From: Neolentinus lepideus HHB14362 ss-1
Lineage: Eukaryota > Basidiomycota > Agaricomycetes > Gloeophyllales > Gloeophyllaceae
NCBI GenBank assembly: GCA_001632425.1
Contig: KV425572.1
Coordinates: 276,566-340,565 of the forward strand
Length of the DNA: 64,000 nt
Reading direction: 5' to 3'
The notes beneath the pieces were generated by a model. The model did no database searches and was not told where the DNA came from. It saw only the letters and a program-made list of their open reading frames with translations. Position numbers and translations under genes: made by a program. Of the stretch, positions 32,467 to 43,611 are shown one piece after another (position 1 is the first letter of the stretch; the number at the start of each line of letters is the position of its first letter).

Positions 32467-34517
32467 CTACGCACTCCCCCATCCAAGCACCCCACCCCAA
32501 CACCTCCACATCCTCTCCATCACCCTCAACTTCTCCCGCCTCCCCAACCCAGGCTCCTCCAAGTCCCTCACATCCGCCAGGAACCCCTCCCTCACCCGCC
32601 CCCGCGGCAAATATGCCTCCGCGTACTGCCGCAGGTGCGTCAGCGACAGCAGCAACAGCCCAGACGTCAACGGGGGAATATCTCTGTCTCCCTCACTCTC
32701 CTTCTCAGGAGACGGGGGTGAAGAGGACCTGGATTTAGAGTTAGGCTGGAATATAAGGAGCCGCTCGATCCTCCGCATGTCCGCGAACACGCTTTCGCGC
32801 CTGCGCCGCCCGCCGAACCGGCCGCGGCCGCGCCCACCTGTCCACAGGCGTAGGAGCGCACCCGCGGCGACGTACACGATCGCAAGCGCGGGCGCGACGC
32901 CCACAAACGCGAAGGTGAGTTCTTGCGACTTGAGCAGCTTGTCGATGCCCGAGAGCGCCTGGTCAATGTCCACCTGCGCGACTCAGCAGTGTCAGTATAG
33001 GAGAACGTAAAGCAGACACGCGGTAGAAATACCTTTGCTTTCTGCACCTGCACGAACAAGCTCCTCACGAGCGAACCCGCAACGGCGCTCTTGATCGGGC
33101 TCTTGATATCCTGCTCGTATATCTCCATCACAGGCGTCAGGTCCCCAACCCTAACCTTGCTCGCAAGTTCCTCGAGCTGCTGAACGTCGTACGAAAGCTT
33201 CTCCCGCGCGAGGGAAAGAACCATTCGCTCCAGGGACTGCAGATCCGCTTCGACTCCCTCCTTCCTCACAATCACGCCCCCTTCCCCACCGACCCGCACA
33301 GTCCGCACGATATCCCGCACAGGCTCCACGATCCACCCGGTCCAGAACCCCCTCATCGTTTCCACCGCCTGCCGCGCCAGCTCGTCCAGGCTCTCCCGCT
33401 CCGCCCACACACTTTTGCACGCGTACAGCGCGAGCGGCGGGCCCAATACCAGCCTAGGCCACATCAACGTGAGCTGCGTCGGTCGGCGGAGAGACGCAGG
33501 GATGGGAGGGGGCGTGTGGGAGGTGAGGGCAGAGAGAGAGGCGAGGAGGCCAGGCGAGGCGGTTACGGAGGTGTTCGTGACGAGGGACTGCATGATGGAG
33601 ATGAACTGCGTGAGTCCGGCTTCGTCACCGGACCGCAGGGCGCGCTCGAGCCACGGGCGCATCCCGCTCAGCGCGCCGAGCCGCTCGGCCTTGTCGTTGC
33701 GGATCCTTTCGAGTTGCTGGCGTTTGAGGGTGCATTCTTGGTGCGTGAGAGAGACGGGAAGGGCGAGACATTGAAGGATGGTTTGGCACCAGGTGGTCAG
33801 GGCAGAGCGGATGGACGCGGTGGACACGGAACCAGGGAGCGGGATGGAAAGGGATGTGAGCAGATGCGGGTCGGTGTGAAGGTGCGGGAAGAAGGAGGTG
33901 GTGAGGAGATTGGGGCGGAGGGGGTGTGCGTGATGTACGAGCGTTTGGAGGGCGTGGAGGATGGACGAGGCAGTGACTTGCCGGGCGGAGAGGTCGAGGG
34001 ATTGAGACTGAGAGCGGATAGTTTGCAATACAGTCTGTGTCAAATTAACGAGGCGGACTGGAAGGGCTGCGCAATTCCAACTGTGAGATTGTGGTACAGT
34101 GTGAAACACAGTACTGGACGTACTTTGCAACAGGTACCAGACGGCGTTCCACCGAGACCTTTCAATGTCGGTCCACCACTCAGCCTCACGCTCAGCCTCG
34201 CTCGCTTGGGACAAACAGGCGCTCAAGGCTTCGGCATACACACCGACAGTGAGCCGGCCCAAGACGGCTACCCTCACAGCAGCCTCTTCTTGTGACCCTA
34301 AGTCAGGTCGACTGGTCTGCTGTGACTGAAGAGCATCTACAGTCTCTCTGAGCTTTCCAAGAGACAGAGGCGGTTTGAGCGCAAGTAATAGGGTGTTGAG
34401 CTGGTAGGTCTCAACCGACGGTGTAGATTGAGTAGAGAGGGCATTGGAGGGGCGGACATGCTTGGGGAACGTCGAGAGGATAAGGCCGTCGGTCTGGTAC
34501 GCGACGAACGTAGACAT
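32467..34517 (-). CDS. NCA2: NCA2-like mitochondrial protein
   Basis: Member of the Nuclear Control of ATPase 2 family, mitochondrial membrane proteins that in yeast affect expression of the mitochondrially encoded ATP synthase subunits 6 and 8. The gene has two exons; the intron falls after VQKAK (near 33030) and joins to VDIDQALSGIDKLLKSQELT. The typical block WPRLVLGPPLALYACKSVWA, GFWTGWIVEPVRDIVRTVRV and SLAREKLSYD is present, then a hydrophobic span LTFAFVGVAPALAIVYVAAG and a conserved C-terminal helix region ending LGWGSA. About 660 aa, near the family norm. Start at 34517 (MSTFVAYQTDG). Confidence 0.88.
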
Positions 34518-35052
34518 GGCTGGTTTTGGACGCGTCTTTCTCGTCTATCGCATTCCTTCGACCTGCAGGAGCAGCCTGTCTGTCAGTGGAGAGCAGAAGA
34601 TGCGATATCCTCCCTAAAGTAGACTTGGTGCGAGACGTCTTGAAAACTTGAAGCTTATTAGGAGGTCCCAGACGCTGTTGCCTACAAATTAATATTGTGG
34701 CTAAGATCAACGTTAACCGTACCCAGCCTCGCGTTAAGGTCGATTTCCTGGCTGTTTTCTTCTTCCTTTCTTCTCTTCATTTCCTTGCGGCCCAGTACCC
34801 TAGCTTGGGGCTAGTTTTGCCCATCTGTAGCTCCACGTTTACATCCGCTCCGTATTGTCGTAGCATAACCCCCCTGCTTTCTGTACATCTTACAATTTCC
34901 TCAATACAATGCAAGCATCTCACTACTCGGTGTACAGGTGCACGATGAAATATATCTTTTGCGGCATGGCAATGACATGGTGCATACACAGGCATATCGT
35001 GTAAGTAGTAGCAGCAGACAACACCCCATCACAAGCATACTCCCCAGCACGC
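34518..35052. other. Spacer between NCA2 start and RPL17 stop
   Basis: About 530 bp holding the NCA2 promoter and RPL17 3' UTR. No additional gene is supported. Confidence 0.4.
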
Positions 35053-35934
35053 TCATGCACGAGCAGCCTCGATCCGCCGCCTGGCAACCTGTCGCCTGTT
35101 GAGGCCAGCAAGGGATGATGCGACCTCCTTGTCCTTGCTCCGCTCGACTTCCTCGTCCTTTGCGGAGAGAATGACCTCGATGTGGCAGGGGTGACCAAGG
35201 TAGGGGTTGATGCGACCATGCGCGCGATATGTGCGGCGGCGGGTTTTCTATTAATATGGTGGGTGTCTGAATGTGACAGGTAGCTAGACTAGGTACGGAA
35301 AGGACGTACGGGTGCCTGCTGAACGACAATGTTCTTAATGTACAAATCCTCCACGTCGATGCTCTTAGCGTCAGCATTTGACTCGGCATTCTTGAGGAGA
35401 CGGAGAATGAATCGGACAGACTTCTCAGGCCAGCGACCTGTTGTACCGTTGTACTTGGGCATACTAGGTCTAGGGTATATAAAGTGACGTACCCTGAGTA
35501 GCCTTAAACTGCTTCGCCTGACCCGTTCGCCCAACACCACCAGCGAATCTCCGGAAGGGGATGACCTGCTTGTGGTCCTTCACGTCACCGAGGTAAGCGT
35601 ACGCCTTCGTAAGCTTCAAGCCTACATATGGTTCCCGACAATCCGATCCTCATCAATTCCCTGCCCTTTCTCCTCGATTCGAGAGCAAATCACGCACCGT
35701 TGAGAGCAGCAGCGACCTCCCGCATGTTCTTGAAGTGGGTGCGGAGGTATTCCCCGCGGGCACGGGAGGCTAACACAACCAGAATGCACACTTCAGTACG
35801 CTCATTTCTCGGTCGACTTTGAAGGGGGCAACGCACTCTTTTCCGGGTTGGCGGCAAGGGGGGCGGAGGCGTAACGAACTGCTCTACGTTAGTAACATAA
35901 TTTCTGGCTGCATGCATGTTGTCCACTCACCCAT
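35053..35934 (-). CDS. RPL17: 60S ribosomal protein L17 (uL22)
   Basis: Core large-subunit protein lining the peptide exit tunnel. The first exon is only ATGG (35934-35931); the intron ends at AG before TTCGTTACGCC, giving [16 protein letters not shown], the family N-terminus. Later exons encode [79 protein letters not shown] and the C-terminus [20 protein letters not shown] ... RRIEAARA. Introns dominate the 5' half, as in many fungal ribosomal protein genes. A GTG/ATG inside intron sequence should not be used as start. Confidence 0.94.
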
Positions 35935-36853
35935 CTTGAAGTCTTGAAGCTGTTTGCCCACGTAGTACTGATCGTAGGTAGTGGCTGAAGCTTTGCCACG
36001 TGCAACGTTACAGTTTCTCGGATTGTGCCGGGAGCGCCTTTCCCTGCTAATGACTCTGCCAATCCATCAGTTACTATTTCGTATCTGTCATTTGCAGATA
36101 TCGCCCTTCTTGTCTGCCACTTTGTTGGCGTTTGCGTACGCTTCAACACCCATTGCTCACGCATGCATGTATGAACTATAACTTTTATGATTTCGCATCA
36201 AACGGATCGGCAGAACCGTATGCTGCTAGTTCGTAAGACGTCCTAGCGTGAGTCGCCGATTTATGTTACTGGTCCATTGTCGTGGTTCACTGCGGCTGCC
36301 TCGACGTTGGATGCAGTCGTGGATCCCCAGTTTGTTATTTTTGTACATTCCGCACAGCCAAAACCTGGTGTGTATATCTCTGTGCGTTCGATTCCGTTTT
36401 CCGCCTTTCCAGTGGTCGTACACCGGCAGCTTGTTATGGCCGTCGATCCCGGACAAGCTAAAACTCTATAGCCCCGATAGCTATTAGGTCCCCGACGTCT
36501 CCGATGATTTATAATGTTACTCTGCAGGCTTCCGCTCGTCACCCTCCTGGTTATGGGTACAGTGTCCATACGAAATCAGATCTATTTGAGCTCGTTTACG
36601 AATATTTTTGATGCATCGCCGAACTTTAACGCTTCAGATATCGGTGCGCAGGCCTTAGTGTGTATGCCGGGCAATGAGTGCCCTCCACAAATCCATCGCA
36701 ATGATACGCAGTGTGTCCGACCTGTGGGTTCGTCCAGCTGGGAAGCTTGAAAGGTCGCTTCTGCATCGATGGTGCATTATCGTCTGTACCGGACCCTGAA
36801 TTAGAACGCGATCCCCTGTATATAATCCAATGCCATTAAATCTGTGAGCTAAT
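35935..36853. other. Intergenic stretch with one small secreted-like ORF
   Basis: About 900 bp between RPL17 and the IRC6-like gene. The only item of note is a + strand 78-codon ORF at 36514-36750 with a hydrophobic start (MLLCRLPLVTLLVMGTVS) and three Cys in its second half. It could encode a small secreted protein, but ORF length alone is weak evidence. Confidence 0.3.
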
Positions 36854-38488
36854 CTAGTGCATCTCGGACCCCTCTTCCTGCGGGCCCTGCTCAGGCTCCT
36901 CGAGATCATTGGACTTTTCAGCCTCCAGTCCATAGACCAAACCAAGTGCCACTCTCGCAGCAGCTCGCCTCCTCTCCCCTTCGTCTTCCATCTCCGCAAT
37001 CTCCTCCTTCATGACTTGCAGAGCACCCACCACTTTCGACAAATCAAACGCTGACATCTCATAGTCCCGGTCGTCCTCAGGCCCCGAGCTAGATGACCCA
37101 GCTTGTGGAGCGCCCTCGCTCTGTATGGGGTTTATTGAATCCGGCAAGGAACCGAATATCCGCCTTGACGTAGCCTCTATCTCAGTCTGGCTCGGGAGAT
37201 CCTCATCTTCCTCTTCATTGCCCCAGTCAGGTATGTCCGGTCCATCGCTGTCAAAATCCGACGCCAGCGAACGGTATGATGCGCCTGTGTGCATAGGCAT
37301 GAGTCGCTCCGCCTCAAAACTCGCTGACGCGTCGGGCAACTCCTTCGTGTCGTAATCGGCTGGTGCAGACACAGAAACAAAGGCACTGAAGTCGTCGTCG
37401 AAACCAGACAGGAACTCGCCGCCATCTGCTGCGAGGGCAAGGTCCTGCTCGATTTCCGTCGCGTGAGACGGCCAGGAAGATTGGACGGTCGGGGTGAGCG
37501 CACCACTCGTAGGCCCCGTATCGAAACTGGTGAGGAACTCGCCCTCGACCGATTCGGACCGCGCCCACGTCGAGCTATTGGCATCCTGCATGGCGGCAGT
37601 CCCAGAACTCCATGGATTATCCTCCTCCAGCCACTGCGCGAGGTCTTCCATCTCCTTCTTCATCCGGCTGTCGCGATCTTCGATGCTGTCGTCAGCGTTA
37701 AGGAGGGAGCGGAGGCCGTCGGCTTCTTCGTCCCTATCGGACAGACCGAGCAGATCGTGTGCGCGGCTCTTGCGATTTCGGGTGGCTTGTGTTTGCACCA
37801 TGGAAGGCCACATGATTGTGCTGAGAGCGTCGACGACGCGGGGTAATCCAGGTATGCCTGTGTGTTCGTTAGTTTCGAGTGTTGCGTAGCGTAGAGCATA
37901 TGAGACGCACCAGATTCCCGATGATCACTCGTGTGTTCATCGGATTGAGAGACATTTGATTCTCCATCAATGAATTCGAAGCCATGGCTGGCGATGAACT
38001 CGTCCACGCCTTCATCTGAGTCGGTAGCGCTCTGAGTCTTGCCGGCTATCCGAACGGCCAAAGACACCTCCGTGTCATGACCTTTCAAGGCCTTCGCAAC
38101 TAGCGGCAGTCGGTCCTTATACGGCTATCGAGCTCTTAGCGTTAGAATCGAGCGAACTCTCTCAATGGCAAAAGTCACCTCTTCCTGCGCCCACACGTAA
38201 ATCACAGCAGGCACACCCTCCGCAAGATATTCATTCCACTGCTCGAACCCCACCACCTCAAAATGTACGTCCGCAGTGTAGTACCTGTTCGCGATCGTCC
38301 ACCGCACGCTCCCCTCATCGGGGACGGCAGACGGGTCGCCGGAGAGCGCTTTGAGGCCTGGGGACGGTCACTGAATCAGGCTCACGCCTCAGTGGGACTC
38401 GAGACATACGGCCGATGAACGTTCGCGCCTGTGCAGTCGACGACGAGACGGTTAGTATGCGGCAGGACGCGGTGTCAGAGTCGGACAT
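36854..38488 (-). CDS. Alpha/gamma-adaptin-binding protein p34 / IRC6-like
   Basis: Homologue of AAGAB (p34) and yeast IRC6, which chaperone adaptor-complex assembly for clathrin coats. The N-terminal Rab-like half starts MSDSDTASCRILTVSSSTAQ at 38488, continues SVRWTIANRYYTADVHFEVV, EYLAEGVPAVIYVWAQEE, KALKGHDTEVSLAVRIAGK and FIASHGFEFIDGE, then IPGLPRVVDALSTIMWPSM. A long acidic, disordered linker follows. The C-terminal family helix is ALQVMKEEIAEMEDEGERRR AAARVALGLVYG; the protein ends at 36854. At least three introns. The linker is longer than in yeast. Confidence 0.85.
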
Positions 38489-38713
38489 GGTGCATGCCAG
38501 TGGGTGAGCAGAAGCTAGTGATCCCGAAGAGGGCCTTTGCCTTTATGGGCGCGTTTCAGGCGCTGATCATTTGATGGATGGGTAGGCGTCTATTTGTTCC
38601 ATCCTGGACGCGTATTTACGCGTCTGCAATTTACTGGTACACGTGTATCTAGTATCGACTTGTCGTCTTTCGAGCGCCTTTCATTTCTCATATACCGACG
38701 TTCTTCTTGCACA

Positions 38714-39785
38714 ATGGGCGGCCCAGCTGACGGGATGTCTCCCAAATATACAGTGACCGTTCGGGACCAAGAATTTCGTCTGAGCAAAAGGCAAATCGAA
38801 TTCGACTCTCCTAACTTTTTCACGGCGTGCTTCCTAGGTTCTTTCCAAGAATCCTCGTCCAAGTCCGTCGCTCTTGACAGGAACCCGCAACTATTTGCGA
38901 TAATCGTGGAATACCTCAGCGGGTATGAGATTTTGCCCTTGCCTGCCGCGTTCCTCTCGGAAAGGATGGACGCGGGGTACGTGACGAGGAATCTGTTTGT
39001 CGATGCCGATTTCTATGGACTCATGGGGCTGAAGAGGTTGCTTACGACGCCGAAACTGCCGCCCTCGCTAGGACTGGAGTGGGCTGGCCTAGCGCGCAAG
39101 ATCGTCACGCTGTCTGAGGTCGTTAGTGAGAACCTACCGCCCGGCGTGGAATATGTGGACGGAGGACTTTATTCGGAGGAAGAAGGTAACCAGTTGCCTG
39201 TCCTGGTTTATGCCAGGGACGTGCCCGTCCGGTGAACAACTACATCTGTCTACATGACTAGCACCGTCCTAATCTCCCACTGATTGTTTTAGCTTATCCG
39301 CCTCTCGGGAAATGTCCAGCCCCGGTGGTATGATGGCGAAAACCAATTCTGACAGGATAATGTTCAAGATCGATTACGCGGAATTCCGAGGCGGAGCTAT
39401 GGCCACGGCCATCAAGCACCCCCCAACCATAGTCGCAGAATCAGTATTCAGTGGCGGAAAGATGCGCATCAACGATCTTGTCATGTCGCTCACATACTTC
39501 TCTAGCTGGTGGCAGTCCAACACTCGTGCTAGTATCTACGATCGAGAAGGGGAAGGTTCTGCTTTTCTCGATTTCCAACCGTCCACCCTCGAACCCGCTG
39601 AAGCGCCATATTGTCGATACGAAGGTGTCCTCTGGGCTGACGAAGCCCTCTTCACGGTGGTCGGGAGAAGCTCAGACGCAGGCGATCCTGTCCTACACAT
39701 TAAACTGGCGGACTTGAAGGCCCGATCAAGAGGTGCAGTTCTGTCCGATCTGAGCCCACCCGGGTCTCGCTGGGCGCGTGTTTAA
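38714..39785 (+). CDS. BTB/POZ-domain protein
   Basis: Two exons: 38714 to about 39233 and about 39292 to 39785, joined in frame (VPVR to LSASREMSSPGG). The N-terminus has the short, KCTD/T1-like BTB pattern common in basidiomycetes: YTVTVRDQEFRLSKRQIEFD, SPNFFTACFLGSFQESSSKS, DRNPQLFAIIVEYLSGYEIL and NLFVDADFYGLMGLKRLL. The C-terminal half, with FKIDYAEFRGGAMATAIKHP and YCRYEGVLWADEALFTVVGR, is an unassigned beta-rich domain. It probably mediates protein-protein contacts, perhaps as a cullin-3 adaptor; the partner is unknown. Confidence 0.82.
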
Positions 39786-40175
39786 GCCGAGTAGGACCTG
39801 GGTATGTGTTCTTGTTATCTATTCGTACCGGGCGTTCGTTGATTTTGACTCTACCGCCGCTGCTCATATCTGAAGCTCGCCGTACGGATGAGCAAGGGAC
39901 AGAGAGGGGCACATTTAATCATAAGCCATCGGCGTAGGTTTATATTTATCTGTTCATGTCAGTTACCGTTCTTCTGACTCGCACTTATTCCAGTCTCCTT
40001 CGGCCATATACTTCACGGACAATATTAATGACGAAGCCCACGATACCCTGCAATCCCTATACCTGCTTTCTCTCGACGCATTTAGCAACATTAATTCGCT
40101 TTTACTGGAGGAATAGTTACTAAGACTGTAGATATCCTTGTATAGAGAATTTGAGTCCCTGCCAGACAGAACTAA

Positions 40176-41782
40176 TACTTATTCCGCTGGCTTTACGCGC
40201 GGATTGCCTAATTGGGTAATGATGCGTCGGGAGATCCCGGGATATTCCCACGCCTCCTTCCTCCCGTGTGTGGGCCTCCTCCTGGGAGGCCATTCTCCCT
40301 CTCGTTTAGTTGTTGTAGATTAGTTAGGGCCGTTATAAAATTTGTATCTACTCAATCTATGTGTGCATAAGTGCCTTGCATAGTCAGATAGGCTTTAAAT
40401 GCCTCGGGGAGGTGCCATAAGTGTTCCGAGCACTGGATTTACTGCATAAGTGCTCGAAAGCACTGGATAAGCAGCATAAATCGCTTATGCCGCTGGATTT
40501 ACGCCGATTTACAAGGATTTACGCGCCACGTGAGGTCCGATTTACGGTCACATGATGTTCCGCTGAAGAATTACATCTAATCGCCGCCATTGTACATAAT
40601 GATCCTGGGCGCTTCTTCGCCATCAACGCGTGTCGGGCCTGGCGCGCCCTTCTCGGGATACTCGGTTCCTGACCCCCAGATGCGAAAAAACGCGTCCAAA
40701 CGCAACCGACGCGTCGAGCAGCATCCTGCTCCTCCTCAAAATCTAACATATTTTTGCTTTTCCTTGTCTATACAGCAGTGAAATTTTCTGAGACTTTGGT
40801 AACTTCAGTCCCTTAATATGTAGTACAAATATATATATTTTTAGCTCTTGCTGCTCGGGCGGTATCTTGAAAATTCGTGTTTGACTATGTGTCTCGGCCA
40901 TCAGCTTCCTTGACCCCGGGGTCAGGCAGGGTTAATTTACGCGTAAATCTCGTAAATTAATCCAAATATCTGTACTACTTAAGTACAGATATTTGGATTA
41001 ATTTACGAGATTTACGCGTAAATTAACCCTGCCTGACCCCGGGGTCAAGGAAGCTGATGGCCGAGACACATAGTCAAACACGAATTTTCAAGATACCGCC
41101 CGAGCAGCAAGAGCTAAAAATATATATATTTGTACTACATATTAAGGGACTGAAGTTACCAAAGTCTCAGAAAATTTCACTGCTGTATAGACAAGGAAAA
41201 GCAAAAATATGTTAGATTTTGAGGAGGAGCAGGATGCTGCTCGACGCGTCGGTTGCGTTTGGACGCGTTTTTTCGCATCTGGGGGTCAGGAACCGAGTAT
41301 CCCGAGAAGGGCGCGCCAGGCCCGACACGCGTTGATGGCGAAGAAGCGCCCAGGATCATTATGTACAATGGCGGCGATTAGATGTAATTCTTCAGCGGAA
41401 CATCATGTGACCGTAAATCGGACCTCACGTGGCGCGTAAATCCTTGTAAATCGGCGTAAATCCAGCGGCATAAGCGATTTATGCTGCTTATCCAGTGCTT
41501 TCGAGCACTTATGCAGTAAATCCAGTGCTCGGAACACTTATGGCACCTCCCCGAGGCATTTAAAGCCTATCTGACTATGCAAGGCACTTATGCACACATA
41601 GATTGAGTAGATACAAATTTTATAACGGCCCTAACTAATCTACAACAACTAAACGAGAGGGAGAATGGCCTCCCAGGAGGAGGCCCACACACGGGAGGAA
41701 GGAGGCGTGGGAATATCCCGGGATCTCCCGACGCATCATTACCCAATTAGGCAATCCGCGCGTAAAGCCAGCGGAATAAGTA
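40176..41782. repeat. Giant palindrome, two 801-bp arms with a 5-bp spacer
   Basis: Left arm 40176-40976 and right arm 40982-41782 are, as far as I can read, exact reverse complements around the spacer ACTTA (40977-40981); mirrored ORFs in the two arms encode identical peptides. The outer ends read TACTTATTCCGCTGG. The terminal motif recurs inside each arm (CTTATGCCGCTGGATTTACG near 40484), like subterminal repeats of DNA transposons. Flanks carry TA (or ACTA with a small offset) on both sides, suggesting insertion. It ends 119 bp before the VMA6 ATG. A foldback or aberrant head-to-head transposon is likely; an assembly or library foldback artefact must be excluded. Confidence 0.9.
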
Positions 41783-41901
41783 CTATTCGAAGTACTGCGT
41801 ACGGAGAGCTGCAGTATCGCCCGAAATGATGCCGGCGGCAACATCGTTACAGACGTTACGTGGGTCAACCTCTCAATCGCACCTACACTGAGCTGGTCAT
41901 T

Positions 41902-43231
41902 ATGGAGGCACTATTCTTCAACGTAAGCTGCCTTGTCTGGGTCATTTGAGCTATGAGTAACGTGTAAACTATGACAAGGTCTCTAGCGGATTTCTGGAGG
42001 GCATCCTCAGGGGGTACAAGGCCGGTATCCTCACTCAGAGCCATTATTCGAATTTGACGCAATGCGAGACGCTCGATGGTACGCAACTGACTGCGCCTAC
42101 ATTCCCTAGTACTGAGGAACATCCATGGGTGTTTTGGTGAATAGACCTCCGAATGCAACTGTCAGCTACGGACTACGGCAACTTCCTCGCCAACGAACCT
42201 TCGCCCATCTCCACCTCCGCAATAGCAGACAAGGCGACACAAATACTCGTGGATCAGTTCAACTTCATCCGGACGAATGCAGTGGAGCCATTAAGTACCT
42301 TCTTGGAGTATATCACGTACGTTCATACTACTTGACTAGACCTTGTGCGACTTGCTGAGATCCTCTAAGCTATGGCTACATGATTGATAACGTCGTCCTC
42401 CTGATTACTGGTACATTGCACGAACGAGACACGCATGAGCTATTGCAACGCTGTCACCCTTTGGGCGTGTTCGACACTATGCCTGCCCTATGCGTTGCGA
42501 CAAATGTGGAGGACCTGTACCGGACAGTGCTGGTTGAGACACCGTTAGGTATGTCCTACCATCTCTTATGATCAGGCATACACTAAGTACGGTCATTATT
42601 AGCACCATACTTCATTGACTGTCTTTCCGCCGCCGACCTTGACGACCTCAACATCGAAATCATCCGGAATACTCTCTATAAGGCGTACCTAGAAGACTTC
42701 GATCGTTTCTGCCAAACTCTCGGCGACCCCACATACGATGCTATGCACCGCATTCTCGCTTTTGAGGCTGACCGACGGACAATTAATATCACAATCAACT
42801 CCTTCGGGACAGAATTGTCCAAGGAGCAGCGTGCCAAGTTGTTCCCTGCTATTGGACGACTCTATCCAGAGGGCAACAACGTTCTTGCCCGTGCGGACGA
42901 TATTGAGCAAGTTCGACAGGCGTGCGATTATATTCCCGAATACAAAGTGTTCTTCGACTCTGGACCTCAGAGTGCACCCCGGGCGAACGGGAACGGTGCT
43001 CAGCATGACTTGTATAGTGAGGACTCCTCAGTAGCTGCGGATTTGGAAGACCGCTTTTTCCGACAGGAGGTACATCTAAACAAGCAGTCCTTCTTGCAAC
43101 AGTTCCAGTACTCCATCTTCTATAGCTACTTCAAGCTCAAGGAGCAGGAGATCCGGAGTATCACATGGATTGCGGAGTGTATTGCCCAGGACGCGAGGGA
43201 CAGGATCCAGGATTTCATACCTATCTTCTGA
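41902..43231 (+). CDS. VMA6: V-type H+-ATPase subunit d
   Basis: Central-stalk subunit linking the V1 and V0 sectors of the vacuolar proton pump. Exon 1 (41902-41922) encodes MEALFFN; the intron ends at ACAAG so that the reading continues [20 protein letters not shown]. Next are [75 protein letters not shown] and the conserved C-terminal half ending [20 protein letters not shown] at 43231. Four or five short introns; length about 350-360 aa, as expected. The promoter is unusually short because the palindrome ends 119 bp upstream. Confidence 0.94.
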
Positions 43232-43611
43232 TTAGTCTGGTGTGTGTATCTACTCATTCTCATAATGCAGCACTACTTTTCCTTCTGTACGAGATCAGTG
43301 TAAACTGGCATATACGTTACGCCGATCTTGGACGAGCGCGTGACGTCACGCGTCCATATTGCGAAGCTTCGTTCATGAAGCACGCATGTTTGCGCGTCCA
43401 CGATTCTCATCGCCACAGCCGCCGGATAAGCCTGTAGTAATCCAATCGTTCTCACTGACTTATGTTAATATTGTCCCTGGAGACGTGATGGCGATTGCGC
43501 CATCCGGTCAACTTGTTGCGCCAATAGCGCTTCTGATAAAGGAACGCCGTAAAGTCGCAGAAAGTGTTCCGTAAGTGCTTAGTGAGCCCTGTGTTCCCCT
43601 TGTGTGGCCCC
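43232..43611. other. Spacer between VMA6 and the MFS gene
   Basis: 380 bp of intergenic sequence with the MFS promoter. Nothing else recognised. Confidence 0.4.
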
